Source: Oopsacas minuta
Lineage: Eukaryota; Porifera; Hexactinellida; Lyssacinosida; Leucopsacidae
DNA length: 64,000 bases
Direction of reading: 5' to 3'
Assembly (NCBI GenBank): GCA_024704765.1
Contig: JAKMXF010000044.1
Span: 434,001 to 498,000 of the forward strand
Shown: positions 12,601-37,633 of the stretch, piece after piece
How positions within the stretch are numbered: position 1 is the first letter of the stretch
Layout of the letters: the number at the start of each line of letters is the position of its first letter
Translations under genes and position numbers: made by a program
Notes under the pieces: generated by a model
Told to the model about the DNA's origin: nothing
Databases searched by the model: none
The model's input: only the letters and a program-made list of their open reading frames with translations

Positions 12601-15173
12601 TGTTTGGAAGTGACAATTACTACATTTAATGGTCAGAAATACACGAATAAATAGGAGTTCCATCATATGGAGCATATTACTTTTTTAGCAAGATATTCCT
12701 AATATTCATGAATGTTTTTGGCAAGATATTTAGTTCCTGTGATGGCATTATGTATCGATAAATTCTGAAATTTGCTAAAATTATATGTCACAGAGTTATG
12801 AACAGAGCTCTTTATTCCATATCTTGAGATATTTTATGATTTAATCTAATCTAGAGTGTTCCTATGAACAAAGATAAAGTGGCAATCCCTGGTACTGGCC
12901 ACAAAAACAGATATCCTGACATTTTACCAAGTGAGTTTTCCTTTAATATCATAATCTGTTCCAATATATTCATGTTTCTAAGAAAATAGTTTACTACTTT
13001 AATACATTTCGTTGCTTACATTGTGTTATCACTATTTCGTAGACCGATGTTCTCGAGTAATTCTACGAGAAACAAACTCTGACGTCATTACTGGTTATAT
13101 CAATGCTAATCACATTTGCAGCTTGGATAAGAATAAATCATATATTGCTGCACAAGGTAAGGATAGATTATTGCGTGTTATATTCTTGCAACTCTACATG
13201 GAGTATATTTACTGCCTTTAATGTGTTCCTGTGTGTCCGAAGCGGAATTTTGTAAATATCTGCTGTATATAAAATTTGTCGCTAGATTTTACACTTGTTC
13301 TTAATTCATTGCATCATTCACAATTCAAATATACACACGAATTGTATTCAACCCTGATTATGTCGAAGTTGCTGCGGCCAGTTTTTATTTGGATGTAAGC
13401 AGAGTATGATATGTTATACGTACGTACAATCGTATATTGTATTTGTTGGAATATTAGGTTATTAGTTGTTTAATATAACGAGAGTTTAATTCTAATATGT
13501 TTATATGTTGATTGATAGGCCCTTTGAAGCACACAGCTGATGACTTCTGGCGTATGGTAATAGAGAAGAATTCTTCTATTATTGTTATGATAACTACAAT
13601 TGAAGAAACTGATCAGGTTAGTAATATACAATATTTGATATTTTATTTACCGTCTGATAATCTGAATGTATAATCAATTTCATTTTTATTCGTTTTTAGT
13701 CTCGTTGCTACAAATATTGGCCTCAGAATGGAGAAAGTGAATGTTACGGACGAACGAAGGTTACTTTTATTTCTCAGTCAAGAGAGCTTGATTATGTCAA
13801 AACGTATTTCAAAGTATCTCTAACACAGGTGATTAATTTATTCAGTATACAACTAGAGTCGGAAAATTGTTGTGAACCCCGATGTACTTATTATTAACAG
13901 AGTCTGAGTTCCCATTCTGACATTCCCATAGGATTTGTATTTTCTTTTATATGAACACTCTAATACTTGTAACATTATTTCGAACCCTTGAGTATCCACA
14001 AATTCATACTAATGAATTACTGCACTTAATTCAATATAGAGTATGGAGTACAAACTAGTCACTCACTACAGATACACTACTTGGCCTGATCACGGTGTGC
14101 CTTCCTCACCAGATCCTATTCTCAAACTTATTAGAGAAGTTAATAGTATCAATATTAATAGCGTTAATTCTCCTATCATTATACATTGCAGGTATGTTCA
14201 ATAAGTCTCTACAGGTATATTTCTTGATTATTCGATAATTACATATTGTATTAATTTAGTGCCGGTGTTGGGAGAACAGGCTGCTACATTGCAATTGATA
14301 TAGGACAAGAACAATTAATTGTAAGTTATGAGATAGTTAATTCTTGAATTCCAAAGAATGGCTTTGTATTTTATCAAGTACATAATATTTATAGTCTTTT
14401 TCTATCTGATAGAAATCTTCCTCTGTCGATATATTAGGAACTCTATGTTCAATGAGACGTGAGAGGTAAGTATTCATTCTTGTTTAATTATCATTTAATT
14501 TTAGAAACCATTTTATATATTCATTCTCCCATTTAGAGGTACTATGATTCAGACATTTGATCAGTACTTATTCGTATACCATGCACTGTCTCACTTCACA
14601 TATACAGAACAACTAATCTCTCCCAGAATGAGAAACGATTATCAACGTTTCATTTCTTCTATGATGAGTCCTATCTCAGGGTTCCCACCTAAATTCTACA
14701 ATAGCTCTAACAAGTTAATTGATGAACTTAATAAAGGTACCAATGTCATGGAGACATCAACCCCCGCTAGAGTTCCACATCACGAAATATTAACTACTCC
14801 TTCTATTAACACAAACTCCTCTGCTCTTAAATCTTTCTCATTCATTGAGCCTGAACTACCACAGCCTCAATGTAACTCTGCTAGCTACCAAACTAAAGAT
14901 AAACAATTTAACTTTCCAGATACATCAAGAAAACTCCGATCTTGTGAACACACTGCATTTCCTTTCGGTAATTTAACCATAAGAAGCAATACACCTAGTG
15001 ATCATTTCCCATTCACTTTCTCTGACAATAATCTAGGTAAAGGTTGTGTGGTACCGCCTAACAATGAATCCACAACATATTCCAGTTTCACATGGCCTTC
15101 TGGTGTTAAGAGGATACCGGTCACATCCGGGTCCCCTATCACACCCCGGACCCCTACTCTCCTCGTTCATTAG
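676..15173 (+). CDS. Receptor-type protein tyrosine phosphatase, single PTP domain, spliced
   Basis: Removes phosphate from tyrosine residues at the cell surface. Exons (GT/AG, phases compatible): 676-717, 3036-3149, 4604-4744, 7375-7482, 10671-11218, 11716-11820, 12416-12497, 12855-12930, 13043-13156, 13519-13616, 13700-13828, 14040-14191, 14260-14320, 14413-14465, 14537-15173. They total 2460 nt, giving 819 residues. Exons 1-2 encode a signal peptide. A short ectodomain follows (about 23-114) with several cysteines and N-glycosylation sequons. One membrane helix (about 115-143) spans the exon 4/5 junction and is followed by QNQRKRK. A roughly 210-residue linker precedes the PTP domain (about 355-650), which shows NRYPDILP (398-405), WPDHGVP (Asp536 as general acid), HCSAGVGRTG (catalytic Cys569, Arg575) and the MIQTFDQYLF helix. 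The tail is rich in Ser, Thr and Pro. The PTP identity is firm. Extra ectodomain exons may have been missed in the introns of 1.5-3.2 kb, and no known receptor subtype is recognised. Confidence 0.88.
4446..4552. repeat. Short inverted repeat with GTAGACTC ends, MITE-like
   Basis: GTAGACTCCGCTGAA near 4446 is mirrored by a sequence ending in GAGTCTAC near 4552. The ends resemble the TACAGTAGA-CTC ends of other small elements in this window. It lies in a phosphatase intron, just before the exon at 4604. Boundaries are approximate and no duplication was confirmed. Confidence 0.4.
5702..6708. mobile_element. Non-autonomous hAT element (MITE) with 8-bp target-site duplication
   Basis: The left end CAGTGGTTCTCAACC is mirrored by GGTTGGGAACCACTG at the right end. 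Both are flanked by the identical 8-mer TGTTACAT (5694-5701 and 6709-6716), as expected of hAT insertion. The roughly 1-kb interior has no long ORF, so it must have been moved in trans. It sits in a phosphatase intron and carries a second element at about 6174-6539. Confidence 0.92.
6174..6539. mobile_element. Inverted-repeat element nested in the hAT MITE
   Basis: CATACCTTCCAACC at the left is mirrored by GGTTGGAGGGTATG at the right, enclosing about 366 bp. It contains no ORF. No matching duplication was seen at its borders, so the exact ends are uncertain. It could be a nested insertion or an original internal part of the host element. Confidence 0.5.
8830..8870. repeat. Short hairpin in a phosphatase intron
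   Basis: The arms CTAGGCCCATGATT (8830-8843) and AATCATGGTCCTAG (8857-8870) pair with one mismatch. No duplication or function is evident. Confidence 0.5.
9384..9859. mobile_element. TA-flanked inverted-repeat element with GC-rich termini
   Basis: The termini TAGGTTGCTCTCGCCG and CGGCGAGGGCTACTTG are imperfect reverse complements (12 of 16) flanked by TA on both sides (9382-9383 and 9860-9861). This fits a Tc1/mariner-like MITE. Subterminal GTTCGCG and ATTCGCGG motifs recur inside each end, in contrast to the AT-rich surroundings. There is no transposase ORF. It lies in the intron before the exon at 10671. Confidence 0.7.
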
Positions 15174-16618
15174 ATTGATTAATCCAATCTAACAAAATTT
15201 ATTTCCTGGAATCATATTTGGGCGTTTCCTTTTGCAACTTATCTTCACTTCTTCTCGAGTATGATACTCTGTCTGTCTCTAATATTTTAGGCTTGTTCTA
15301 TCATTTACGCTTCCAGCTACTTCATCTCCTCATTCCCCGATTTTATCTTATCAATCTAGTTTTATCGCTGCTATATCATACCTTGTGTATACAATTTTAA
15401 TCTACCTGTTAGCTTTTTAGCTGTCGCACGAACAGATATTCTTTGTACTCCAATTTTAGTATTTCTTAACTATTTACGGAACATTCAAGTTGAATTGAGC
15501 ATGGCGATTATCTTTATCATTCCCTAATACCTCTTATTATTAGGCTGTGTGCTATTATTCTTATTCTTGTATTCTGGTCACTTCATGATTCGATATCGAA
15601 TTAGTAAAAGAGATTATTTTATTGTTTAGTGTGTAGGGTGGGAGTGGGTTTAATTTGGTTACTGGCTACTGTTTATGGATAATTATACTATTTATTTTCA
15701 TTTATGCATTATTTACACCATAAGCTAGACAGCTCAGTTGTCTACGTGATGACCTGCAAGTGTGTCTACATTGCTTATTTATACATTTTGATAACCTAAT
15801 CGAGTTATCATTTTACTTCACCATTACTAAATATTTTTCTAATTCTTGCAATTCATAATTTCATATACATTCAGCCGATATTGTAAGAGTAGAGAACTTT
15901 AATGGAAATTAGAATTAGAATTTGGCATAGGATTAATGGGTTCTGTAAAATTAACATGGGTGCAGTTAACGGATGCTCTATTCTCATGCTTTTTCAATTT
16001 TATCTCCCTCCTGGACGGTTGGCAGTTATGACTCAAAATTATATTATCCAAGCTACAATGACTAATCAGAGCATAATTATTGGGTAGAAAATGGACCACG
16101 AGCTGTACTACCAGTCTGTCCACTGCTACTGGACATTAGTATCTAACTATCTATGAAGTGCAAATTTAAATATAAGAAACGCAAAGCATTGTATATTGAT
16201 GCCAGGTGGACGGCAGCTTCTGTGGAAATTTTAACTTGTGGTGGCGTACATGCGTTGGTTGCGACGCTAACACTGACCATTAAATTTCACTCCGAAAACA
16301 TTGTACTGATGCTAGATAATTCGTTGGATACTACAACCTTGTAAAAAGTGCTCTAAGTGCTCTCAACCACTCAATGTGTATCTAATCTAGAATAGACTAA
16401 ATGCATAGTTTATCATTCTTGTTAAAGGCAATATTTACTTGGTATATTTATAGCTTATGATTGGGTGGGTGTTACTGCAATGTGATGAAGAATGAACGCT
16501 TTAGTTAGCTCTAGTTCCAAGCAATAATGATATACTAAATATCATAACTTGCTTTGCTGCATTCATATTATCAAGCTTATTATATGCTACTATATTACTT
16601 GTGTGTGGGTTTGGCTCG
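15174..16618. other. Intergenic region between convergent phosphatase and bZIP-like genes
   Basis: This holds the 3' ends of both flanking genes. The ORFs seen here are 60-75 codons long, overlap on both strands and lack splice or family support. No structured repeat stands out. Confidence 0.4.
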
Positions 16619-17092
16619 TTAGTTATAGTAATGGTTCTTAGGGTATGCAGAGTATGGGTACCATTCATGTTGGCTCTCTAACAAAGAGTATTGTTGTTGG
16701 TTTTCAATCACATTCGAAATAAAGCTATTATTGAATGCTTGTTGTTGATTGCACTGAACTTCCTCTTGGTTTATTTCTACCTCTGTGTTAGTAATAGATT
16801 TCTTTTCTTTCTTTAACTGAGCAACATCTTCATGTAGATCATCTAGCACAGCTAGTAATGCGTTCCTCTCTGCTTCTAGCATGTTGATCTCGAAGTCTAT
16901 GTTACATCTTTTTTTCTTTTCGTAGAGCCTGGCTTTTTCTAGTCTACGTTTGCGTTTCACAGCGCATTTTTGCTCCTCAGTTAGCTTCAGAGCAGTCATT
17001 TTGTAGTTGAGTAACTTAGGGCTTAGTTTGATTAGTTCTGATAACTGTGGAATATTCAATCCATTAACACTAGACTTTTTTGAAGATGCCAT
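16619..17092 (-). CDS. Small bZIP-like protein with atypical basic region
   Basis: A 157-residue intronless ORF with a true ATG at 17092. A basic stretch KRKRRLEKARLYEKKKR (about residues 46-62) is followed by a leucine heptad (LEAERNALLAVLDDL and onward) with four leucines at exact 7-residue spacing, then a Lys/Glu-rich coiled coil and a Gln/Asn/Tyr-rich tail. Basic region plus zipper suggests a bZIP dimer that binds DNA in the nucleus. The invariant Asn of bZIP basic regions, expected three residues before the Ala of EKAR, is a Leu here, so DNA contact may be altered or lost. It converges on the phosphatase gene. I cannot assign a subfamily. Confidence 0.65.
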   Translation of the reverse strand: MASSKKSSVNGLNIPQLSELIKLSPKLLNYKMTALKLTEEQKCAVKRKRRLEKARLYEKKKRCNIDFEINMLEAERNALLAVLDDLHEDVAQLKKEKKSITNTEVEINQEEVQCNQQQAFNNSFISNVIENQQQYSLLESQHEWYPYSAYPKNHYYN

Positions 17093-17681
17093 CCTATTTG
17101 TTGTAATGTTCTATCATTCCGATTTTTATTTAGTTACAATTTGCTGATATATTTATACTACTTTCTTCTCAATCGAATAATTCACCAACCATAAACCCAA
17201 ATTTTTGTACAGATGCAATAATTTGGATATTTGCACATCTCTTACATTTCTCTGACCTTTTGCTTTGCTGGTTCTGATTAATTAGTTAATTCAACTTATG
17301 TTGAGGGTAATTAATGTAGCGACTATTTAGAAGATAGAGTCTCAAAAATGCAAGTTGCTTATTTTTAGTTTTAATTATTTTGTTTGAAAAATCTATCAAG
17401 AAAATACAGACTCTAGGTAGGACTTCACATCAACATGTATTTCTTGGATATTTTCTATTTTTCAGAAATATAGTTATTACCTTGATGTGTTTTCTTAGAA
17501 TCTATTTTTTGAGGAATACCTTAGAACTCAGTTAGTATATGCTCGGCTTAAGACGTACTCTCGGTTAGTACTTTTCTCCAAAACTGAGTATAAATTATTT
17601 TATTTTAATTGTATATGAAGAATATTCGGGTAAGGCGTACTTCCTTTAGTACCTAGTAATTTTTCGTTCCTGAGGGGTATG

Positions 17682-18048
17682 CAGACTTGCCAACGCTCCA
17701 GGGATCCAGGGATTCGAAAGTTTGTATTGGTCGGGTAAATTGTGAATTTTCAACTACGATGTCAATAACTATAAGTGTTACATAACAATCAATAAGTTAT
17801 TCTTCAGAACTAGATTATATATAACCTAAAAAAAGATCCAGAGATTTCCCTGGATCTTTAGTTAGGGAGTTACAAGCTCCTTCTTAGACGTACGGGTTCT
17901 TGTTGAGTTATATAATAATCTATACGAATTATCTCCGAACAACTCCATAATGGTGACTTCCAAACTGGTTTATAAGTGAGGAGTAAAATGATCCAGGGAT
18001 TTTAAGATTTCAATCCAGGGAATTATCAACGAAGGGTTGGTAAGTCTG
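17682..18048. mobile_element. Inverted-repeat element with CAGACTT ends
   Basis: CAGACTTGCCAAC at the left is mirrored by GTTGGTAAGTCTG at the right. The 6-mer GGTATG directly abuts both ends (17676-17681 and 18049-18054), possibly the target-site duplication. The interior includes copies of CCAGGGA and its complement forming a secondary hairpin near 17837-17865. There is no ORF. Confidence 0.65.
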
Positions 18049-18537
18049 GGTATGTCTTATCCTAGTACTAATATAAATTTCATTAACTCTGGAGAATCGT
18101 GAAAGTAAAAACACTAAGATTTTTCACTATGGATAATCCATGGGTTACTAAATAATAAATACGTAGCTATTGCTCTGTTAGTAGGAGGATCTGCCTAGTA
18201 CAATATTATCAGTAGCCACTATATCAAGAAGACGAGGATAAGTTCCCTTTTTGTATTTACAAGATACAATACTGCAACTTATCCTGTTATGTAATTGGCT
18301 GATTTTCAGGGGTTATTACAGCAAGATTTATTCTCGAATGGGATGCATATCGCCGCAGGATCTCGTCCTCTCACCACTTATTGCCTATATCCTAAGATTT
18401 ATCAGTAATTTGTTGTGATATTAATAGTATAGTTACTATATTTGTTAGTGATATTGTTTTGGGTTTATAGTTATGTATCTCCAACTTCGATTTGCATTGA
18501 GAACAAATGTAATCTTTAGGGGAATTGCATATATTAA

Positions 18538-18954
18538 ATAGTACCTAGCGCATGCGCTGCTAGTACCTAGCGCATGCGCCGCTAGTACTTGGCGCATGCG
18601 CTACTAGCATACTATAGGCAGATGAAACTAAAGTGAATTACTGACACGTGTAGATATGTAATTAGGCTTCCGGGTCATATAATTATTTAAGTGCGGGACC
18701 ATTTTGCATTTTATTCAAATATTTGTGCATCATTTATATAATTCCACTTCTTTGAGTACCCAAGTTTTATCTGAATTGTTCTACTTTTTTCTGAAATAGC
18801 CATGCCTAGAATGACTAATGCGAATGCTCGGGAGAAGCTTTCTTCGACTCTAAAGCAATTCCGTTCCATCACGGGAGAGAGTATTGGGGTCGTTTTTACG
18901 TGGAGAGGAAAGTTAGCTACAATGGGTACTAGCAGCGCATGCGCTAGGTACTTT
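18538..18954. mobile_element. piggyBac-like MITE flanked by TTAA
   Basis: The ends are long inverted repeats of more than 30 bp: ATAGTACCTAGCGCATGCGC at the left is matched at the right by GCGCATGCGCTAGGTACTTT. Each end abuts TTAA (18534-18537 and 18955-18958), the signature of piggyBac-type insertion. The left terminus has expanded into three tandem copies of a 22-bp unit. It is non-autonomous and lies about 450 bp upstream of the gene at 19404. Confidence 0.75.
18540..18605. repeat. Three tandem 22-bp units with palindromic GCGCATGCGC core
   Basis: Units start at 18540, 18562 and 18584. The first and second differ at one base and the third carries a few more changes. A fourth copy is inverted at 18931-18952 in the other end of the MITE. 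The core resembles the NRF-1 site (YGCGCAYGCGCR), apart from the two outermost bases. Confidence 0.9.
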
Positions 18955-19403
18955 TTAATACCTCGGGAATTGTTCTCAAACTTTAAGACTCCATTTCATA
19001 ATCGTAATGCATATGTGAGGGGTTCTCGATCCCTTCAAATGAACTTTATTTACTTTGCGATCATCACAATTCAAGGCCGCCCCACCTCTCGCGAGCTTCC
19101 GTCGGGCCTGCCTATTACACTGATAAAATATATTTATTGTCGGGACAAGTTTCCCAGATTTCCTCTATAGACACTCGGTATGTTCCCCCGCCTTTACCAG
19201 AAATTTATATATCTTCCCCTGCGTAGATAATCGAATCTTGTTGGCCCAACTATTGAATTTGGTTTTACCCGGCATGGAGAGTCAGCCCCATCCTACTCTC
19301 TGGCTACGGGCCTGGACTAAATACGGCATTTATTTTATTGTCAAATTCAGATTTGTTTTCATAATTGTATATTAAACTTTTGGTATAGTCTAGTAGCTGT
19401 CAA

Positions 19404-19886
19404 ATGGCAGAAGCCAATGATGACCATGAGAAAGATTTGAAATTTAAACGTGAAAACAAAGATTGGAAGTTCTATGGAGTAGATAATATCGGCCAGGAGG
19501 ATAACCCAACTCCGTCTACGAACACGTTATTCTGGTACCGCGCAATTGAACAAAGTACTTATACAGAAATGGTTCAAAGCAACCAGTTCCCTAATGAAGC
19601 TGCATATGGAGGGATAGCTAATAATCATAAGTACGTTGGTAAATATTTGACAAACAAGTCAGAGGCTAATAGAATCATTGAGTTCAATACTGTGAAGTTA
19701 GGACTACTTTCTGAATATTTCACCAAAAATGGAATTAATGCTCCTAAACCAGAAGATGGCGCTATCTCATATGGATTGGGCTTAAAGGGTAACAAACCCG
19801 TAGGAAAACCACTTATCCTATTCAATGATTCGATGCGTAAAGGTGACATTACCTGGAGAGTAGTAGATAAAAAGGTGCCGAAATAA
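19404..19886 (+). CDS. Small intronless gene of unknown function
   Basis: A 160-residue ORF with a true ATG at 19404, no signal peptide and no membrane segment, so probably cytosolic. The N-terminus is charged. The middle reads LFWYRAIEQSTYTEMV, then YGGIANNHKYVGKYLTNKSE, then IIEFNT. This order (aromatic-Arg at a strand, a small Gly-rich turn followed by Tyr, a late acidic strand) is reminiscent of ADP-ribosyltransferase-like folds, but no diagnostic catalytic triad can be asserted and I do not recognise the family. The intact ORF and codon usage like its neighbours suggest a real gene. It lies alone between a MITE and PPP1R42. Confidence 0.6.
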   Translation: MAEANDDHEKDLKFKRENKDWKFYGVDNIGQEDNPTPSTNTLFWYRAIEQSTYTEMVQSNQFPNEAAYGGIANNHKYVGKYLTNKSEANRIIEFNTVKLGLLSEYFTKNGINAPKPEDGAISYGLGLKGNKPVGKPLILFNDSMRKGDITWRVVDKKVPK

Positions 19887-20470
19887 ATAACAATAGTACT
19901 TGTGTGTGCTCATAGGATTTATAAACTTTTGTGCATGCACAACTTAGTATATTTTGCTAGTGTTAGTGTTATTCATTATTTATGCTATCAGTATTGTAAC
20001 AAAGTTACTCTTGTTCTTAAGGGGACCTGCGATCCCTGTTATGTGGGGGCCCCTCAGTTAAATCATGGGCAGTTACATATATAGGTATAGCTAGAGGGTT
20101 GCAGGCAATCCCAAAAGGATATTGTCAATAATCCCAGTAGCAATCCCTGGATTACTTGGAATGCTAGCAATTTCTGTATTATTAGGGTTGTTAGCAACAC
20201 CTATAATACATCCTGTGTCCCCAGAGTAACCCCAAAGAGGAAATGCTAGTAGCATCTGGTACAAATTGAGGCATGGAGTCTAGTCAGCCGCCACTCCTGT
20301 TGAATTTGACTTGTGTTTAGAATTTTTTTGAATACATGCCTTCATCTATGAAACTAAATAGCCTTTTAATAGTTCAGGTTATGTTCCTCCTAGTAACCTA
20401 GCCTGTAGACAGGATATTTTATTGAGGTTTAGGATTATTTATCTTGATTAGTATAATATTTTTCAATTTA
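19887..20470. other. Intergenic region with a short hydrophobic ORF
   Basis: Mostly featureless. A 43-codon open stretch at 20098-20229 reads as a hydrophobic helix (VAIPGLLGMLAISVLLGLL) with no ATG upstream. Without a splice partner it cannot be called a gene. Confidence 0.3.
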
Positions 20471-21379
20471 ATGGCTTCTCGGTTAACTCCAGAATTCCTC
20501 GCACAACGTACCAACCGTTGGAATCGTAAGAGAGGAGAGATGGCCTCTGAGTACTTGAGACGAGTAACACATCTCTTTCTATCAGAACACAATTTGTCTA
20601 ATCTAGTAGGAATAGAAGTGTGTACACGACTATCTGTACTCTATCTCTACGACAATTCCATACGAGAAATACACAATTTGGAATTTGCTCATGGACTCAC
20701 TCATCTGTATTTGCAAAATAACTTTATTTCAAAATTGGAAGGACTTTTATCTCTGAACAATTTAACCAAACTGTATCTAGGTGGTAACCTGATCACTGTA
20801 TTGGAAGGGATGGAAAACCTGAAATGTTTGAAAGAACTGCACATAGAAAGTCAGAAATTGGACCCTGGAGAGAAGCTACTATTTGACCCCTTATCCCTTC
20901 GTGCTATTTCTCCCTCCCTCCTAATCCTGAATATCAGCAATAATCATATTGATACTCTTCAGGAATTGACAGTGTTAAATAACTTGGATACTCTATTCTG
21001 CACTAATAACATACTATTTGATTTAGTGGAACTTGTTAATTTTGTGAATCGTATGTTAATGTTATGTAATTTAGATTTACGGAATAATCCTGTGTGTAAA
21101 CGGATTCATTACCGAGAGAATACAATAACACATAGCTCTCTCAGACAGCTAGATGGTAAGGATATTCCTGACAGCACAAGGCTGTTTCTACACAAGTTAC
21201 ACTATATTAGAGAATCAAGGAAGAAACAGTTTGTTAGACAAACTACGAGTACTACTCCTAAGAGACACGATTCAAAGATGATAGTGACACCATACCTCGC
21301 TCTACACCCTAGTTACCGATTGTATGACTCTAATTCTACACCACCTCCGCCAGATGGATTGAATAATAATGATGACTGA
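20471..21379 (+). CDS. PPP1R42: Protein phosphatase 1 regulatory subunit 42 (leucine-rich repeat protein)
   Basis: A 302-residue intronless protein. I take the ATG at 20471 (MASRLTPEF); the open frame upstream has no earlier ATG. SDS22-like leucine-rich repeats run from about residue 37 to 210, with blocks such as LSVLYLYDNSI, LTHLYLQNN and LTKLYLGGN, then ELHIESQKL, GEKLLFDP, LLILNISNNHID and NPVCKRIHYRE. Their order and wording match vertebrate PPP1R42 (LRRC67, testis LRR protein), which binds PP1 and associates with centrosomes and ciliary or flagellar structures. The tail is basic and Ser/Thr-rich. Length is close to the family norm (about 310). No neighbour suggests a pathway. Confidence 0.9.
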   Translation: MASRLTPEFLAQRTNRWNRKRGEMASEYLRRVTHLFLSEHNLSNLVGIEVCTRLSVLYLYDNSIREIHNLEFAHGLTHLYLQNNFISKLEGLLSLNNLTKLYLGGNLITVLEGMENLKCLKELHIESQKLDPGEKLLFDPLSLRAISPSLLILNISNNHIDTLQELTVLNNLDTLFCTNNILFDLVELVNFVNRMLMLCNLDLRNNPVCKRIHYRENTITHSSLRQLDGKDIPDSTRLFLHKLHYIRESRKKQFVRQTTSTTPKRHDSKMIVTPYLALHPSYRLYDSNSTPPPPDGLNNNDD

Positions 21380-22411
21380 TTTATAATCTTACTTATTTCG
21401 AAATTTAACGATTTTTTAATTTAACTCATTTATGGTTTTGATACTTAATTAAATTTTGTAGATTTTACTAATTTGAACCCAAAATAGAACATGGATGATA
21501 GATACATTCTTGGGCGTTGCCAGGGTGATTTACACGGCGTGCCTAAATGTTTATTAAGTTTGAATAAATATATTTGTGTAAATGGAGTATAAAACAGTTA
21601 TTTAGTGCATCTCCTATAGTAGTGGTTCTCAACCTGGGGTTGCGGGTGAGAATCACTGTCCTATAGGGAGATGCCCTAATAGCATGGTCGATGTGTGACG
21701 TCCATCCGTACGGCCGTGTGAATTATAACAGTCCGATTTATATTGCATTTTAGATACACAAAATTCATACCAGAGATTTGCACTAATGGTATGAATATCC
21801 TAAAGTGAATTATTCACACCTTTCGGGTGATTTATCACATTTTGACACCTTTTAAATATATTCTTATGAAAGATCCTCTTCACCAAATATCCCTTTAATT
21901 ATACAAATTACTATATGTTTGCTAATGAATGTCAATATAAATGCTGGAATTGACTCAATGTTTTGCCAATTTTCTATCCACAGTACTCAATATTATATAA
22001 ATTGTAGTATTTATTTGAGCTCAGACAAAAACCTCACAGAAATATATTTATATAATCTTTTTTCCAATAAACATAGTAATTTTGTTTCTGATTATTTCTA
22101 GAGTCTATAATACATAATTGCTATCAATTCAACTTATCTTAATTCTTTTGAAATGAAACCCGATTAATCGGGACTCTTTATCCCAATCCTTTGCATGCAC
22201 ATAAGTATTGTAGTATCTTCACAAATGTTTGCAGTTGTCAGCTCTTCGAATAAACCAGTCAGATTATTCGGCTTATTCGTACAAATTCTATTATATATAA
22301 ACAAATACGTTTCGTATCTGATTATTTCGCATTTTATCCTATTTAGCGTGTGATTAATTGAAACGCGCCTTCTATTCTCTCACATAAAATTATTTATCTC
22401 ACTCAGCTAGA
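21380..22411. other. Intergenic region upstream of BRSK
   Basis: Contains the tiny hAT-like insertion at 21620-21658 and short repeats of TTCGAATAA/TTATTCG near 22230-22285. It should include the BRSK promoter and 5' UTR. No coding region is seen. Confidence 0.4.
21620..21658. mobile_element. 39-bp hAT-like micro-element with 8-bp target-site duplication
   Basis: A left end TAGTGGTTCTCAACC and an imperfectly mirrored right end GAGAATCACTG enclose almost nothing. The identical 8-mer TCCTATAG lies on both sides (21612-21619 and 21659-21666). The ends match the family of the 1-kb MITE at 5702-6708, so this looks like two termini left after near-total internal deletion. Confidence 0.8.
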
Positions 22412-36751
<14,340 letters not shown>

Positions 36752-37633
36752 ACCTGTAACAATTTTATTTAGTGTATTAATTAACTGTCTGAAGCATGGG
36801 GCCTCCCCGGGTCTAAATATCAACTCTAGCTATTCATGGACATGTGTAAATGTTTTTATTCTTGCCTAGTTAAGTTCATATGTGTTTCTTGTTACCGTGC
36901 TGATCATTAAAGTATGGAGTAGTAGATTGAACTATTATATGTATATTGCGTACTGAATGACATTTGTTATGTTGTTTCGTTACCAATTTGGAGCCTTATC
37001 TACTAACAAACTTTACATATCTTAAACATTGTATTTGGGTAGATGATATGGAATTTGATGATTTTAATAAGATTCCATGCGTTAAATGGTTTAATTTATA
37101 GAATATTTATGAACGAATACCAAAACAGCTGGGAATATTTCTTCAAAATAAGTTAAGCATTTTTATGCTTTGCTGGTGTAAATGTATCTTTGATTGATTA
37201 TTTCTAATAAGAACCATTTCAAATAATTTATTGTATTTGACTAATCCCACAGATAAAACTACAAATTCTCAATTAAATCCATCTCGTGTTAAATTAACTC
37301 GCATTGAGGCAAGGAAGATTAGACTAATATAAAGTTAGAATGATATCCAATCAAATTGTGGAGTATTTAACAGTACTCCTATTTACGTATAGAAGGATGG
37401 CCCAACACCTACACAGAACTGATTAAAATATCTATGAAACCTAGTACATACCACTATTTCTATTGGAAATGATGTGCCCGCCCATGTACGAAAATATACA
37501 TAATAACTTTTCGAAATGTTCAATTGTAGTCTTTAAAATATTGAACTCATCATTTATTGGGTCATAAATAGGATCAAGATAAGATCGTAGAACGTATATC
37601 TTTTTAGAATTTAGGATCGGGATCTAGACAGCC

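Noticed and set aside
18802-19170. 122-codon ORF beginning MPRMTNANAREK
   Set aside because: It starts inside the TTAA-flanked MITE and runs out through its terminal repeat; no domain recognised.
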